Shown in pieces: positions 22,331-31,293 of a stretch of 64,000 bases of DNA. The DNA lies in contig CM045760.1 in the NCBI GenBank assembly GCA_025200525.1, positions 44,039,932 through 44,103,931 of the forward strand, in the 5' to 3' direction. The notes beneath the pieces were generated by a model. It searched no databases. It had not been told where the DNA came from and saw only the letters and a program-made list of their open reading frames with translations. The position numbers and the translations under genes are program-made. Source of the stretch: Camellia lanceoleosa (taxonomy: Eukaryota > Streptophyta > Magnoliopsida > Ericales > Theaceae). The stretch's first letter is position 1. Each line of letters begins with the position of its first letter.

Positions 22331-24309
22331 AGAACTTGGTTTTGAGAACTTGGTTTTCACTACAAGCCAAATGTTTTACAAAAAAAAAAAAAAAAAAAAA
22401 AAATATCACATCAAACCCTATAATCATTTCACTTTTTCTCTCACAAATATCATGTCCAACCACAAAAAAAATCAACTATCTTCTTAAATAAATTTTTTTT
22501 CTCCAATACTATCCTATAACTAAAAAAATTACAAAAAAACTCACTTCACAAACACTCACAAAATAGACTAAAAAAGTTAAAAAGTCAACTTTTTACTAAC
22601 TTCCCAAGACACTCCTATCTTATGGAATAATTGCACACCAATGACATTTTAAAATAATTAGTTCTCAAAATGATCCATAATATCTTATGGGATAATTGCA
22701 CATCAATAAGATTTTAAAAAATATACTATATATTTATGAAAAAAAATTATAATTATAATTATTAATTTTTGTTATTAATTTATTACTATTTTTATAAAAT
22801 TATTTCCCCCTTATCTTATCCATCTTTCATGTATTAGTACAAATTTTTGTTATTAATTTATTACTATTTTTATAAAATGATTTCCCCCTTATCTTATCCA
22901 TCGTTCATGTATTAGTACAAATACTAATCACATGATGGTACATCAGATAGTTTGAACGGAGCAAAGACAGTACTAGTCCGGAACATGTCAATCAACAACA
23001 GCCACGACAATCCCCCTTCAAATTCTGGTAAGGTTTTGCAATTGATTTAATTTTTTTTTTAATTCAAATAATTAATTTAATTTTTATTACTCTTTTTGTC
23101 CTAAAATAGTAGTCTCTTTTGAGAATTTAATTTTTTTTAAAGTTAACTGTTATACTTCAAAATATTTAAAAAAGCGCCTAAATAGTACACATTAGTGTGT
23201 GGTTAGAAAAAGAAAAATTAGGTACACACCTAACTTTTGACATAATATATAAAGTTGTTACTTTGAAACTTATAATCTTAAAGTTATTAAGCTAAGATTT
23301 TACCATTGAACCAATGGTTTAACTTTTCAAAATTATCATTTGATAGTGCAATTATTATCCTTCAAAAATATTAATGTTACACTCTATTTGGTTGAGAAAT
23401 TTAGAAAAAGATTTGGAAAGAAAAGAAAAAAGATGAAACGTGAATAAAAGATGTCTGTATTTCATCTAATTTCACATACTTTTTTCTTTTTCCTTTCTAA
23501 ATTCCTTCCCAAATTCTTCAACTAAACACAACCTTAATGAATTTAAAAGGACAAAATAGAAAATTCATGTTATTTTAATTCTTGATTTTTAAAAAGATAT
23601 TAATATTTTGGAACGATAAAAAATAGAATAATGGATCAATATTGTGGGATGGAGAGAGTACATTTTTTTTTATTTTTTGAATTAAAAAAGGTAATGTGTT
23701 GGATAATTGCTAAAGAAATATTTAGGATTGTTTGTAGTTTGCTTATTTAGTGCACTTTTTAACTTTTTACAAAATGATATACAAAAAAATAAAGAGACCC
23801 AAATAATTTACGTAGTGTATTCCCAAATATCTTAATTTTTTTCTTTTAAAATAAGTTTTACAAATATTTTCTAATTACTAACATGCAAAGCAGTAACGAA
23901 ATTTTGAAATTTAAAAGAAAACCCATTACAACAGTATAATAGGCATGGCTCGTGAATTAATTTGTCTGTTTGTACAACACTAATTTTGTATTGTGTTACC
24001 AATTTTGACATATGCTACAATTTTTTGACTGTACTAGAGAAGCCAAAGCTGTGGTGGGAACGTATTCTTTCAACTTTGTCAGGAATGGGGGAAGCCATAT
24101 GGAAGTTCATGAAGCGAATGTTTGGGGGAATTCACAGTGGTATAAAAGGAGCCATTGAAGTCATGAAAGATTCCGGGCATCCAACCATTGAAGTCATGAA
24201 AGATTCTGGGCATCAATTAAAATCTCTTTTTGTGTCATTTTTCACTTCCATTGTGGTGATGTTTGGTGTGTTACTGGACCGCCTCGCCAAGCAGGCAATG
24301 ATGATATGA
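11836..24309 (+). CDS. spliced host gene, unknown small protein (about 212 or 231 aa)
   Basis: I join exons 11836-11918, 12972-13104, 17298-17391, 21191-21247 and/or 22971-23027, and 24038-24309. All introns are GT-AG. Phases match at each junction (2, 0, 1, 1, 1), and no stop occurs before TGA at 24307-24309. With one 57-bp exon the product is 212 aa, with both 231 aa, and with neither the frame still holds. The N-terminus (MSLSQLASSIRQPPSQ) is Ser/Gln/Pro-rich. The middle is acidic (ISYDDIYQCMEESEDAQ). Then come FCGLPAVSNVIRKRIE, a Trp-rich stretch (EKPKLWWERI), a 10-residue duplication (IEVMKDSGH twice) and one hydrophobic helix near the C-terminus (SLFVSFFTSIVVMFGVLL) that could be a membrane anchor. 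I do not recognise the family. A TATA-like run precedes it and AATAAA follows the stop. It is the only gene here that is not transposon-derived. Expression evidence is needed to confirm it, and a decayed gene copy remains possible. Confidence 0.6.
11919..12971 (+). other. host gene intron 1
   Basis: 1053 bp, AT-rich, GT-AG. It has a (TA)n run at about 12525-12545 and a short direct repeat (TCACTACTCAACAATTATAAT, twice in imperfect form) at 12550-12595. No transposon coding sequence was seen. Confidence 0.5.
12972..13104 (+). CDS. host gene exon 2
   Basis: It follows a pyrimidine-rich acceptor (CCCATTTCCTACAG) and ends GATGCTCAG before GTGTCT. The length of 133 bases takes phase 2 to phase 0. 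It encodes the SHVKGKAGSEDGSRPLVSV segment and the acidic YDDIYQCMEESEDAQ segment. The longest overlapping reading frame is on the other strand (12833-13015) and lies mostly outside this exon. Confidence 0.62.
13570..14190 (-). mobile_element. L1-type LINE 3' fragment (zf-RVT region)
   Basis: Minus-strand translation from about 14155 gives the C-terminal region of plant L1 ORF2: PWQSVWVTASPSKVAFFVW, then LGCILTIENLIRRRHILV, a TGA, and the zinc-binding motif MRCSNTESVDHLLLHCS. More stops follow. The 3' end is AT-rich near 13570. It is 5'-truncated, as usual for LINEs, and lies antisense inside intron 2. Confidence 0.75.
14699..15029. mobile_element. MITE with GGGCTTGTTTGGTTTG ends
   Basis: A perfect 16-bp terminal inverted repeat (GGGCTTGTTTGGTTTG at 14699, its complement ending at 15029) bounds 331 bp. 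It has no transposase. Flanks do not give an obvious TSD, so the superfamily is not assigned. Confidence 0.75.
15780..16900. repeat. diverged repeated segments in intron 2
   Basis: The phrase AATTAATTAATTTT.TGTA.AAATT.GTTGGTC...TTTGACCTA occurs near 15975 and again near 16780. AAACAATTAAGAAAATC followed by TTTAACTTTTATTTTA occurs near 16205 and 16405. These are diverged copies of one or two AT-rich units. Origin is unclear. Confidence 0.45.
17298..17391 (+). CDS. host gene exon 3
   Basis: A strong acceptor (TTTTTCTTTGCATGTAG) precedes 94 bases with no stop, which end GATTGAAG before GTTTGC (phase 0 to 1). It encodes EVISEAVNDECLWQQFCG and continues to RKRIE. It is an island of balanced composition inside very AT-rich sequence. 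Confidence 0.62.
18072..18556. mobile_element. 485-bp insertion in TRIM LTR with 8-bp TSD
   Basis: CCTATATA occurs at both 18064-18071 and 18557-18564 but only once at the matching site of the other LTR, so this segment is an insertion. The ends are weakly inverted (GAGGGACGAAACC; reverse complement of right end CAAGGATGGACC). An 8-bp TSD suggests the hAT superfamily. The interior is A- and GA-rich, and the ORFs there are low-complexity. Confidence 0.6.
19426..19437 (-). other. PBS of the TRIM-like element
   Basis: The minus strand reads TGGTATCAGAAC, one mismatch from the initiator tRNA-Met PBS, immediately next to the LTR terminus at 19438. Confidence 0.75.
19583..19846. mobile_element. 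MITE nested in the right TRIM LTR
   Basis: It starts GGGTTGGTTTGGGAAG and ends CTTCCCAAACGGTGCC, with imperfect inverted ends, flanked by ATA on both sides. The left TRIM LTR lacks it. It contains repeats of TGGCTAAAATAGCC-like sequence. Confidence 0.65.
21191..21247 (+). CDS. host gene exon 4a (first duplicate copy)
   Basis: 57 bases lie between acceptor CAAAGACAG and donor GTAAGG, phase 1 on both sides. It encodes VIVRNMSIDNSHDNLPSNS. The acceptor has a poor pyrimidine tract, so use of this exon is less certain. The nearly identical exon 4b lies at 22971-23027. Confidence 0.42.
22009..22162. mobile_element. MITE in the first duplicate copy
   Basis: It is present in copy 1 (after ACACTAATTTTG) and absent at the same place in copy 2, with TTTG repeated at both edges. 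It starts GCCTATTTTGGCAACTTGGC and ends TTTCTCAAAGCCAGCC. It inserted after the duplication. Confidence 0.55.
22971..23027 (+). CDS. host gene exon 4b (second duplicate copy)
   Basis: Same length, boundaries and phase as exon 4a. The two differ at four of 57 bases, three of which change a residue (I/L, D/N, L/P). It encodes VLVRNMSINNSHDNPPSNS. Because both copies are phase 1 to 1, either, both or neither can be included without breaking the frame. Confidence 0.42.
24038..24309 (+). CDS. host gene exon 5 (C-terminus and stop)
   Basis: Acceptor TTTTTTGACTGTACTAG precedes 272 bases. The incoming phase-1 G completes GAG (Glu), then KPKLWWERILSTLSGMGEA, the repeated IEVMKDSGH, a hydrophobic helix and LDRLAKQAMMI before TGA. 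An alternative AG two bases downstream would give a frame that stops earlier. Confidence 0.62.
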
Positions 24310-24563
24310 GCATACAAATCATATAGAGAATTGGAGGCAAAGAAAGTGCGTGGATGGACAACATTTTACAAGGTTTACATTTATTGGAGTTCTCACTTTT
24401 CAAAAATCCTAGCTATTACTTTGTTATTGTTGTTGTTGTTGTTTTTGTTTTTTTATTTTTATTTTTTTTTATTTTTATGTTTGAACATGTTTTTAGTTTA
24501 TGTACTTTTAAATTTGATGGCATGTAATGTTAACTTATGATGCACTTTGAAAATGATATATGT

Positions 24564-24569
24564 AATAAA
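24564..24569 (+). terminator. putative polyadenylation signal of the host gene
   Basis: AATAAA lies 255 bases after the stop codon. A T-rich stretch follows at 24598-24652. Confidence 0.4.
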
Positions 24570-24723
24570 TTGACACTTATTATTGTAGATGTTTGAGATT
24601 TTTTTATTTGGTGGTTATTTTTTTACTCATTTTTGTCTTTAGTCAATTTTTTTAAAATTAAGGGAAAAAAAAAAAAAAAGACTTCTAGATTCACAAATAT
24701 TCTTATGAATAATGCTTGGGAGC

Positions 24724-24765
24724 GCGAATCCGCGCCCCCCGAATCCCCCGAAATTTGCAAACGAC

Positions 24766-24797
<32 letters not shown>

Positions 24798-25110
24798 GAG
24801 AAGCTCGGAGCTCGTCGCCTTGAGGAGGAGCTCGTCGATCGTCGCCGCCTGCCCCGCCTCCGCCCTCCGCCCCACCGGTCTGTGAGCCCCCTCCAGTCCC
24901 TCCTCCTCCTCCTCCTACTCCCCCTCCCCCTCCCCCTCCTCCTCCTCCTCCTCCTCCTCCTCCTCCTCCTCCTCCCTTCTTCTCCCTTCTTCTTCTCCCT
25001 CTTCTCCCTTCTTCTGATCTGCAAAAAAAAAAAAAAAATTTCAGACGTCAAAACGACGTCGTTTTTAGATTTAGGGGGATTCGGGGAAGGGAAATTCGAG
25101 TTACGTAGCA
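24724..25110. mobile_element. GC-rich foldback with (GA)n and (CCT)n core
   Basis: The left part CCCCGAATCCCCCGAAATTT, then AAACGACG, is matched on the other strand at the right by CCCCGAATCCCCCTAAATCT, then AAAACGACG, giving imperfect inverted ends of about 40 bp. The interior has a (GA)n run at 24767-24791, a GC-rich stretch and a long (CCT)n/(CTT)n tract at 24900-25015. Near the right end lies a perfect 16-bp palindrome AAAACGACGTCGTTTT. Open frames across it are low-complexity Arg/Leu/Ser runs. It could be a MITE that captured a 5'UTR-like sequence. Confidence 0.55.
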
Positions 25111-25779
25111 TTACTGTATTCTTATACATTTCAGTGAATGGCATAGAACACCTATTACTCCAAAATTTTCATTTTACATCATGGTATCACACAATTCTAA
25201 ATTGTCAAAACAATTCAAATTGGTGTTATTGTAGAATCGCAAATACGATTGTATGGAATAATGTAAGATTTATATTTTTATCTTATTTTAATAGAAAGTT
25301 GAATCTGATAATTCTCAATTCGATCCAACAATTCAATCCACGAGACTCTCTCGCCAACGTCACGTAAAATTTCAATTTTAACAATCATCTAATACAAAAT
25401 TGTTAAAATCGAAATCCAATATGGGATGTTTTGGATATAAAATATACTTTAACAATCACAATTTCCAAAACTTTTTTCACAACGTTTGTCTAAAAAAATT
25501 TAATTAGTAATTTACTAAAACTAATTTAACCTTTTCTACATATCTTAACCCTTGAGCAAAATTTATGATTTAACCCTTACTACCATGATCAATTCTCGAG
25601 TTACTCCCATACATGTGACCCACTATATTCAATTAAAATAAAACGCAGATTATGAACAATTAAAGAGAAAAATTAGGGTTTTGCAAAAATTGAAATCACA
25701 AAACTCTATTTTTCACAATAACACAGTCTTTTGTCTATTTCTCTTCATTTCTCTTTGATTTGAAAACTCTATTTTCTTG
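25111..25779. other. AT-rich intergenic DNA
   Basis: No coding signal. 25680-25720 (AAATTGAAATCACAAAACTC and following) resembles, inverted, the central part of the foldback at 29618-30500, so part of this may belong to the arm copy that follows. Confidence 0.35.
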
Positions 25780-26087
25780 TCACGTGTGTATCATGTCGGA
25801 CAAAGTATGTACTGGTGGGAAATAGGGATGATTTTTCTCTTTTGCTCTTATTTCGTAGTTACATGCTTATTATATGATTGGATTTGGTTAAAGACTTAAA
25901 CAATGGAGGCACAGAAGGAGAAAATTGACACTTAATTAAAAGTGCATGGCTTCATTGTCCTAATTTTATGTGTAGTGACCAAAATGATATTTGACTAAAA
26001 ATACAGGGGTTGACTGTCATGATTTCATTTGTAGGGATCAAAGCTAGATTTGGTGCAAAATGTAAGAGTGCAAAATATAATTTACCC
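25780..26087. repeat. single arm of the GGGTAAATTATA foldback family
   Basis: The segment ends TATAATTTACCC. It aligns with the reverse complement of 29618-29950 and with 30180-30490 (shared: GACAAAGT, TGGTGGGAAATA, CTTATTTCGTAGTTACAT, TTGACTGTCATGATTTCAT). Only one arm is seen here. Confidence 0.65.
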
Positions 26088-27170
26088 AATTCTTTTCTAC
26101 CATATCATCGATCGCATAGAATATTTGAAAGAAATTACAAATTATAATTTTAAAAAATCTTACTTTTTTTTTTTTTTTAATGTCAAATAAGCTAAAAAGA
26201 TTAAATATATTATAATTAAAAATTGCAATCAAATACTATTTGTGACTTGTGTGTCCTTCAATAACTTTTGACATTAAATTCTTACATAACTCAAAAACTA
26301 ATAAATACAATGAACAGATTGCAAATAAAATCAGATGAGCACAAATAATACATTGAACCTGTGTGATAGTTTTAGACAATCCTGGTATTCCGCTAATAAT
26401 TTTTGAGACAATTGTAATTTGATGGCGTAATTTTTGATATCTAATTGATTTAATTTTTGATATGCATACTTTTCTTTAAAAGTCTTATAAAATAAATATT
26501 TTAAATTATTAAAAAAAAAAAGGGACTCAAAATGAGTTAAATTTCCTAACCGAAAAAAATCCGGTCTCTCTAGCCTAAAGATAATCACTTTCTCTACAAA
26601 AGACCTTCCCATCCGAAGTTTGCACAAGTCAGAAAGACGTTACTTGCAAGGCATTGACTAGGCCATCCAATGCTCTTAAACCAACTTGATTATTTATATA
26701 ATTAATACAATGGTACTACATGAACTAATTAGTATACACACTAGTATATTAACTAATGTTATGATATTACTAATGACCCTATTTATTATACAAATTATAA
26801 ATATTCAAAACCTTTAAAATTATGTTACATCATCTGTTAGTATACTAATATATACACTAATTAATACATATAGCATTATTCTAATTAATGAGACTGATTA
26901 ATCTACATAATGAAGTTTTTTTTTTTTTTTTTTTACACAACGAATGCTGAACAATTCAAATGACGTTTGGACATCGCCTCACCAGGTACAAAGAACTTGG
27001 GGTTGATCCATCAAACTTAAAAATACCTAAACACCCCCCCCCCCCCCCAAAGAAAAAAAAACCAAATAAATAAATAAATTATAAGAAAAATCTTAAAATA
27101 TGAGTCTTACAATAAGATAAATTTTAAATTTTACCAGTTTAAATCTTAATATTATGATTTATTTTCAAAC
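26088..27170. other. AT-rich intergenic DNA, no gene seen
   Basis: Only simple features were seen: poly-T at 26919-26933, a run of C at about 27034-27048 followed by A-rich sequence, and repeated TTAGTATA(C/T)A motifs at 26720-26880. The frame at 26331-26627 on the minus strand lacks recognisable motifs and I do not call it. Confidence 0.4.
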
Positions 27171-27316
27171 GGTGGTTTGAGATATTCTAAATAAGTGTAC
27201 TTTTTGACTTTTTATAAAAAGATGTGTAAAAAAGTAGAGAGGAGATGTTGATTTATGTGACCCAAAAAAATAAAAAAGATAAAAAGATGGACTAAAATAG
27301 GTTATGCCAAACCACC
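27171..27316. mobile_element. MITE, 'AAGTGTACTTTTTGA' family
   Basis: GGTGGTTTG at the left and CCAAACCACC at the right form a 9-bp inverted repeat around 146 bp. The interior CTAAATAAGTGTACTTTTTG and GTAGAGAGGAGATGTTGATT matches 11337-11485. Confidence 0.65.
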
Positions 27317-28836
27317 TCTAAATCTTCTGTTTATTTTTTGTTAAGTAAAATTGACGAAAAAGTAGTATTTTAGTTACTAAACTCAAGTAACTGTATAAAA
27401 AATGTCTAAAATATTCTTTTTCATTAAGTTTAATGACTAAAATATTAATTTTTTTATCAGTTTTATTTAATGAAAATAGACAAATAGTTTAGATTGCAAA
27501 CTGGGGATTTATCTTATTATAAATTGATAAAATATTAAGATTTAAATTGATAAAATTTAAATTTTGATATTTATCTTATTATAAAAATCAAATCTGGGGA
27601 TTTTTTATTTTTTTTTATAAATTTCTCAAAAAAGAAAATTTATTGATGTCCAATTGATAAAATCAATAAGACACAATCATATCCCAAAAACAGAAGATTT
27701 TTTGCAATTGGCTTAACTGGATCATATTGTTGGGTTTCAGCTTGATAATCTAAATAATTCATTCTATATGATTTTTCAATAAGATAATTTATACAAAATT
27801 AAATCAACAAATAATGATAGTCACATAATTAAATCATATTTATCTTTTAAAAAATTATTAACAAAATCATTTCTGTTGTGCATGTTATTAATACCAAATT
27901 CCATATATGATCAAATTCGATTTTTTAGATGAATATTTTGTTTGGGAATCAAAAGTTCGGTATTTGAAACCTTTATATAAAGTCAAGCTTATCAATTTCT
28001 TAGTTGTTTAAACACACATATATATGTTTAAGTTTTGAATTTTAATAATTTTTAAAAAATTAAAATATTATTATATGAAATTGAATAGAATAAATCATTA
28101 GATATATGATACAATTATGTGGTATAATATGCATATTTTTTAATTTGTTATACACCTAATGATGTCGACTCCAATTCTATTATCATATCATTTTGGGTGA
28201 ATTTATGAGTCTTTAACATTTCTTTTGAATTTATATATAAAAAAAAAAAATTATGAGTTTTTTTAGTAAATTCACTCTCTAAAAGTCTTATTCCATCAAA
28301 CCCTGGTGTTATTTTAGTTCATATCCATTTGCTTTGTCGTTAGTTCACTAATTTTGTGTATTATTATAGTTGTGTTGAAAATTCTTATTCTTACTTTAAA
28401 TTAATTTTAACTCTTATAGCATTGGTAGACCCAAAATATGAGGATTGGACTCAACTAATTTAAGTTCATGACAATTTAAATTAAAGGCTCCATATAAATT
28501 ATAAATGCTTAATTAGTAATTTTGAATCTAAAAATACAATAAAAGTAACATTTAACTAATATTTTGTCGTAGTTGGTGCAAATTTTATTTTGTATTATAA
28601 ATTTATATTTTATTTAATATTTTTTTATACATTGGTGATTTTTTTTATTATCTACATTTGGATAAATCATAAAGCAATAAGACTCAATTTATCTTCTTTT
28701 TTTTTTGTTTGTTCATGTAAAGATTCTTCATGTCTTGATTTATGTAAATAAATTAAGTATATAGTTTTTTATACATTGGTGATTTTTTTTATATTTTTTA
28801 TTACCTAGATTTTGATAAATCATCAAGCAATAAGAC

Positions 28837-28878
<42 letters not shown>

Positions 28879-29617
28879 TTCATGTAAAGATTCTTCATGT
28901 CCTGATTTATGTAAATAAATTAAGTATATAATTTTAGTGATTATATATGCAGCAGGTATTAACAAATAAAAATATTGCAAGTATTTATTATTTTATCTAA
29001 ACATTTTTTCATTTTTCATTTTTTTTATATATAATTATATATAAACATACATTAATGTGTATTAATTGGGCATTGTTTTTTAATTTATTTATAATTATAT
29101 GCAAAGAACCTAATTTTGTAAGTTCGCCTAGAACCCCGAATTATTTAAGGCCGGCCCTGTTTCCCACTTCAAGTTTGCGTAAACTTTGTTAATAAAATTT
29201 GAAGTAAGCGTTTACCGTTAATATTTATTATTTCAATTGTAGAAGGCGGGTTCAAGTACATTTATGTAACATTGCTATATCAAATAAACGTAGTTTTATT
29301 CGTATAAAAACATAATATGTCTCATTTATAATTATTCATTATATATAATAAAATATTTATCACTTTAGTTTAAAATTATAAAAATATCATTACGATATCA
29401 ATTTTGTATAAAAATTATATATATATATATATATATTATTTTCTTCTAAAGTCTTTTTCCGCCCAAAGGTATTACAAATGAAGTCTGTAATAAAATAGAA
29501 GTGTATTGGCCAACTCCCGTTGCTTTCAAGTTTGTTCAACTACGCAACAAACATCCGCTGAAGTTTTTTCAGGGAAGAACTTGTCACGGTAACAATAATC
29601 AATGGTATTTTCATTAA
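27317..29617. other. AT-rich intergenic DNA with a local duplication
   Basis: No gene was found. It holds the tandem duplication at 28626-28938, a long poly-T at about 28843-28875 and a (TA)n run at 29417-29436. The phrase AATTATTTAAGGCCGGCCCTGT at 29139 includes an isolated GGCCGGCC. Confidence 0.4.
28626..28938. repeat. tandem duplication of about 140 bp
   Basis: Two copies each read from TTATACATTGGTGATTTTTTT through ATAAATCAT(A/C)AAGCAATAAGAC to TCATGTAAAGATTCTTCATG and AAATTAAGTATATA. The second copy has an expanded poly-T. Confidence 0.8.
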
Positions 29618-30500
29618 GGGTAAATTATACTTTGTATCACTGCGCTTTGTATTAAATCTTATTTTAGTTGATATATATGAAATTATAATAGTCAATTCTT
29701 TGCATTTTTAGTTAAATCGCACTTTAACTTCTACACATGAAATCGTGATAGTTAATTCCTGCACTTTTGATCAAATCTCACTTTGATCCCTACAGAAGTT
29801 TTAATGTCTTCCTATTACTCAATTCTTTAAATCTTTAACAGAATGTGACAAGAATGTGATTACGAAATAAGAGTAAGAGAATAAAATTATCTTTATTTCC
29901 CACCAATACTCACTTTGTCCTACGTGATAAATACGTAAAAATTATATATATATATATATGTTCGTATACTGAAAATTGGAACCAAGAGGTAAATAAACCT
30001 TTTGAAATAAAAAAGGCAGCTGAGAAATCGAAGAGGAAAAGATGAATAGATAAAAAACTATGTTATAGTGAAAAATAGAGTTTTATGATTTCAATTTATG
30101 TAAAACTCTAGTTCATCTTTCTAATCGTTTACGATTTGTGTTTTGTTTTAGCCTAATACAGTGATAATTTGATATACATTTTGGGACAAAATATGTATTG
30201 ATAGAAAACGGAGATGATTTTCTTTTTTTACCCCCATTTCGTAGTTACATTCTTGTTATATGACTAGATTTTGTTAAAAATTAAAACAATGGAGTAACAA
30301 AATATAGAAAATGACATTGGTGTAGAGAACAAAGTGTGATTTGATAAAAAGAAATGCAAGGGATTGACTATAACGATTTTGTGTGTAGAGACCAAAATAA
30401 TATTTAACTACAAGTGAATGGGTTAACTATCATGATTTTTTATGTAATGGCCAAAGTAAGATTTGATACAAAGTGCAAAGATGCAAAAATATCATTTCTA
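29618..30500. mobile_element. foldback element with subrepeats in its arms
   Basis: The left arm starts GGGTAAATTATACTTTGTAT. The right arm (30180-30500), reverse-complemented, repeats TTTGTATCAAATCTTACTTT and onward for about 320 bp. Each arm contains diverged subrepeats of roughly 60 bp with the theme 'TGCA..GAATTGACTAT.ATGATTTCAT'. The middle (29950-30180) has a (TA)n run and no ORF. Another arm copy is at 25780-26087. Confidence 0.7.
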
Positions 30501-30664
30501 TTCTTGATTTGATGATCATGCTTATCATATACTATGGGGACTATTTGTTACAATTTAAATGAGTTTATTATAATTTATTTTAATTTAAGAGTACTATTTA
30601 CGGCTTATTAAACTTAAATAAGTTGGAAAAAAAAATGATGATGTGAAAGTTAAGAGAGGGATAC

Positions 30665-31293
30665 TTTTTTTTTTTTGAAACAGCCAAAAGGAAAATTTAT
30701 TGATAATAATCAAGTAGCAATACATTGACAATCATCAATAAAAAGGGAGGAGCAAAGAGCATCATAACAAGACAACTCGCTCCTAGGAAGTATGACCATT
30801 CATTTGGTAGCACCACCCAAAGTTGGTAAGACACCAACCTAACAGCACAAAAGACACCAACGAAGAAACCAGAAGCACACAGAGATCTATATTAGCCGCC
30901 CAGGACAAATTTACTCCCTAAATAGTATCTGATTTGCCTTAAATTGGTCAGGAAGTCCTGGACAATAAAGTGAAAGCCCTTAAATCTCTGGTTCAACCGC
31001 AATGCAACTCTGATTTTAATCAAATCACATAGGTCCTCCAATTGAGGTTTAGCAGCTTGAAAAATACACTCATTTCGCAGTTTCCACAGAGACCAAAAGA
31101 CGACTGAGGTAATGACTTTCCAAAGCAATTTTTCTTTCTTGCTAAGCTTAACACCTTCTCACCAGTGAAGAACAGCTTCCACAGATCTTGGTATAGCCCC
31201 TTGCACCTCCCACCAATTCAACATTGCAGCCCAAACCCTCCAAGTAAATTGACAGTGCAACAGTACATGGTAGTTAGATTCACTCACAGAACA
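30665..31293 (-). pseudogene. L1-type LINE ORF2 C-terminus
   Basis: Minus-strand translation from about 31290 gives CSVSESNYHVLLHCQFTWRV and LNWWEVQGAIPRSVEAVLHW, then a TGA, then LLWKVITSVVFWSLWKLRNE and CIFQAAKPQLEDLCDLI to a stop at 30892. This is the zinc-binding end of plant L1 reverse transcriptase protein. The 3' end has an A-tail (poly-T on the plus strand at 30666-30676). It is 5'-truncated at 31293, exactly where Tat-lineage pol sequence begins. Confidence 0.82.

Larger units (their letters stand above)
20790..24010 (+). repeat. tandem duplication carrying exon 4
   Basis: About 20790-22190 and about 22650-24010 align along most of their length. Shared landmarks in order are AATATCTTATGGG, AATACTAATCACATGATGG, exon 4, AATATTAATGTTACA, GTGTTGGATAATTGCTAAAG and TTGTACAACACTAATTTTG. 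The second copy ends shortly before exon 5. Sequence between the copies is MITE and T-rich. Similarity looks near 90% in the exon region and lower elsewhere, by eye only. Confidence 0.7.

Noticed and set aside
22104..22475. 123-aa minus-strand frame with a Lys run
   Set aside because: Poly-T/poly-A stretches create it; there is no conserved pattern.
24633..25367. Long plus-strand frame (244 aa) and a 173-aa minus-strand frame over the (CCT)n/(GA)n tract
   Set aside because: Both are runs of Leu/Pro/Arg/Ser made by microsatellites inside a foldback-like element; no domain is visible.
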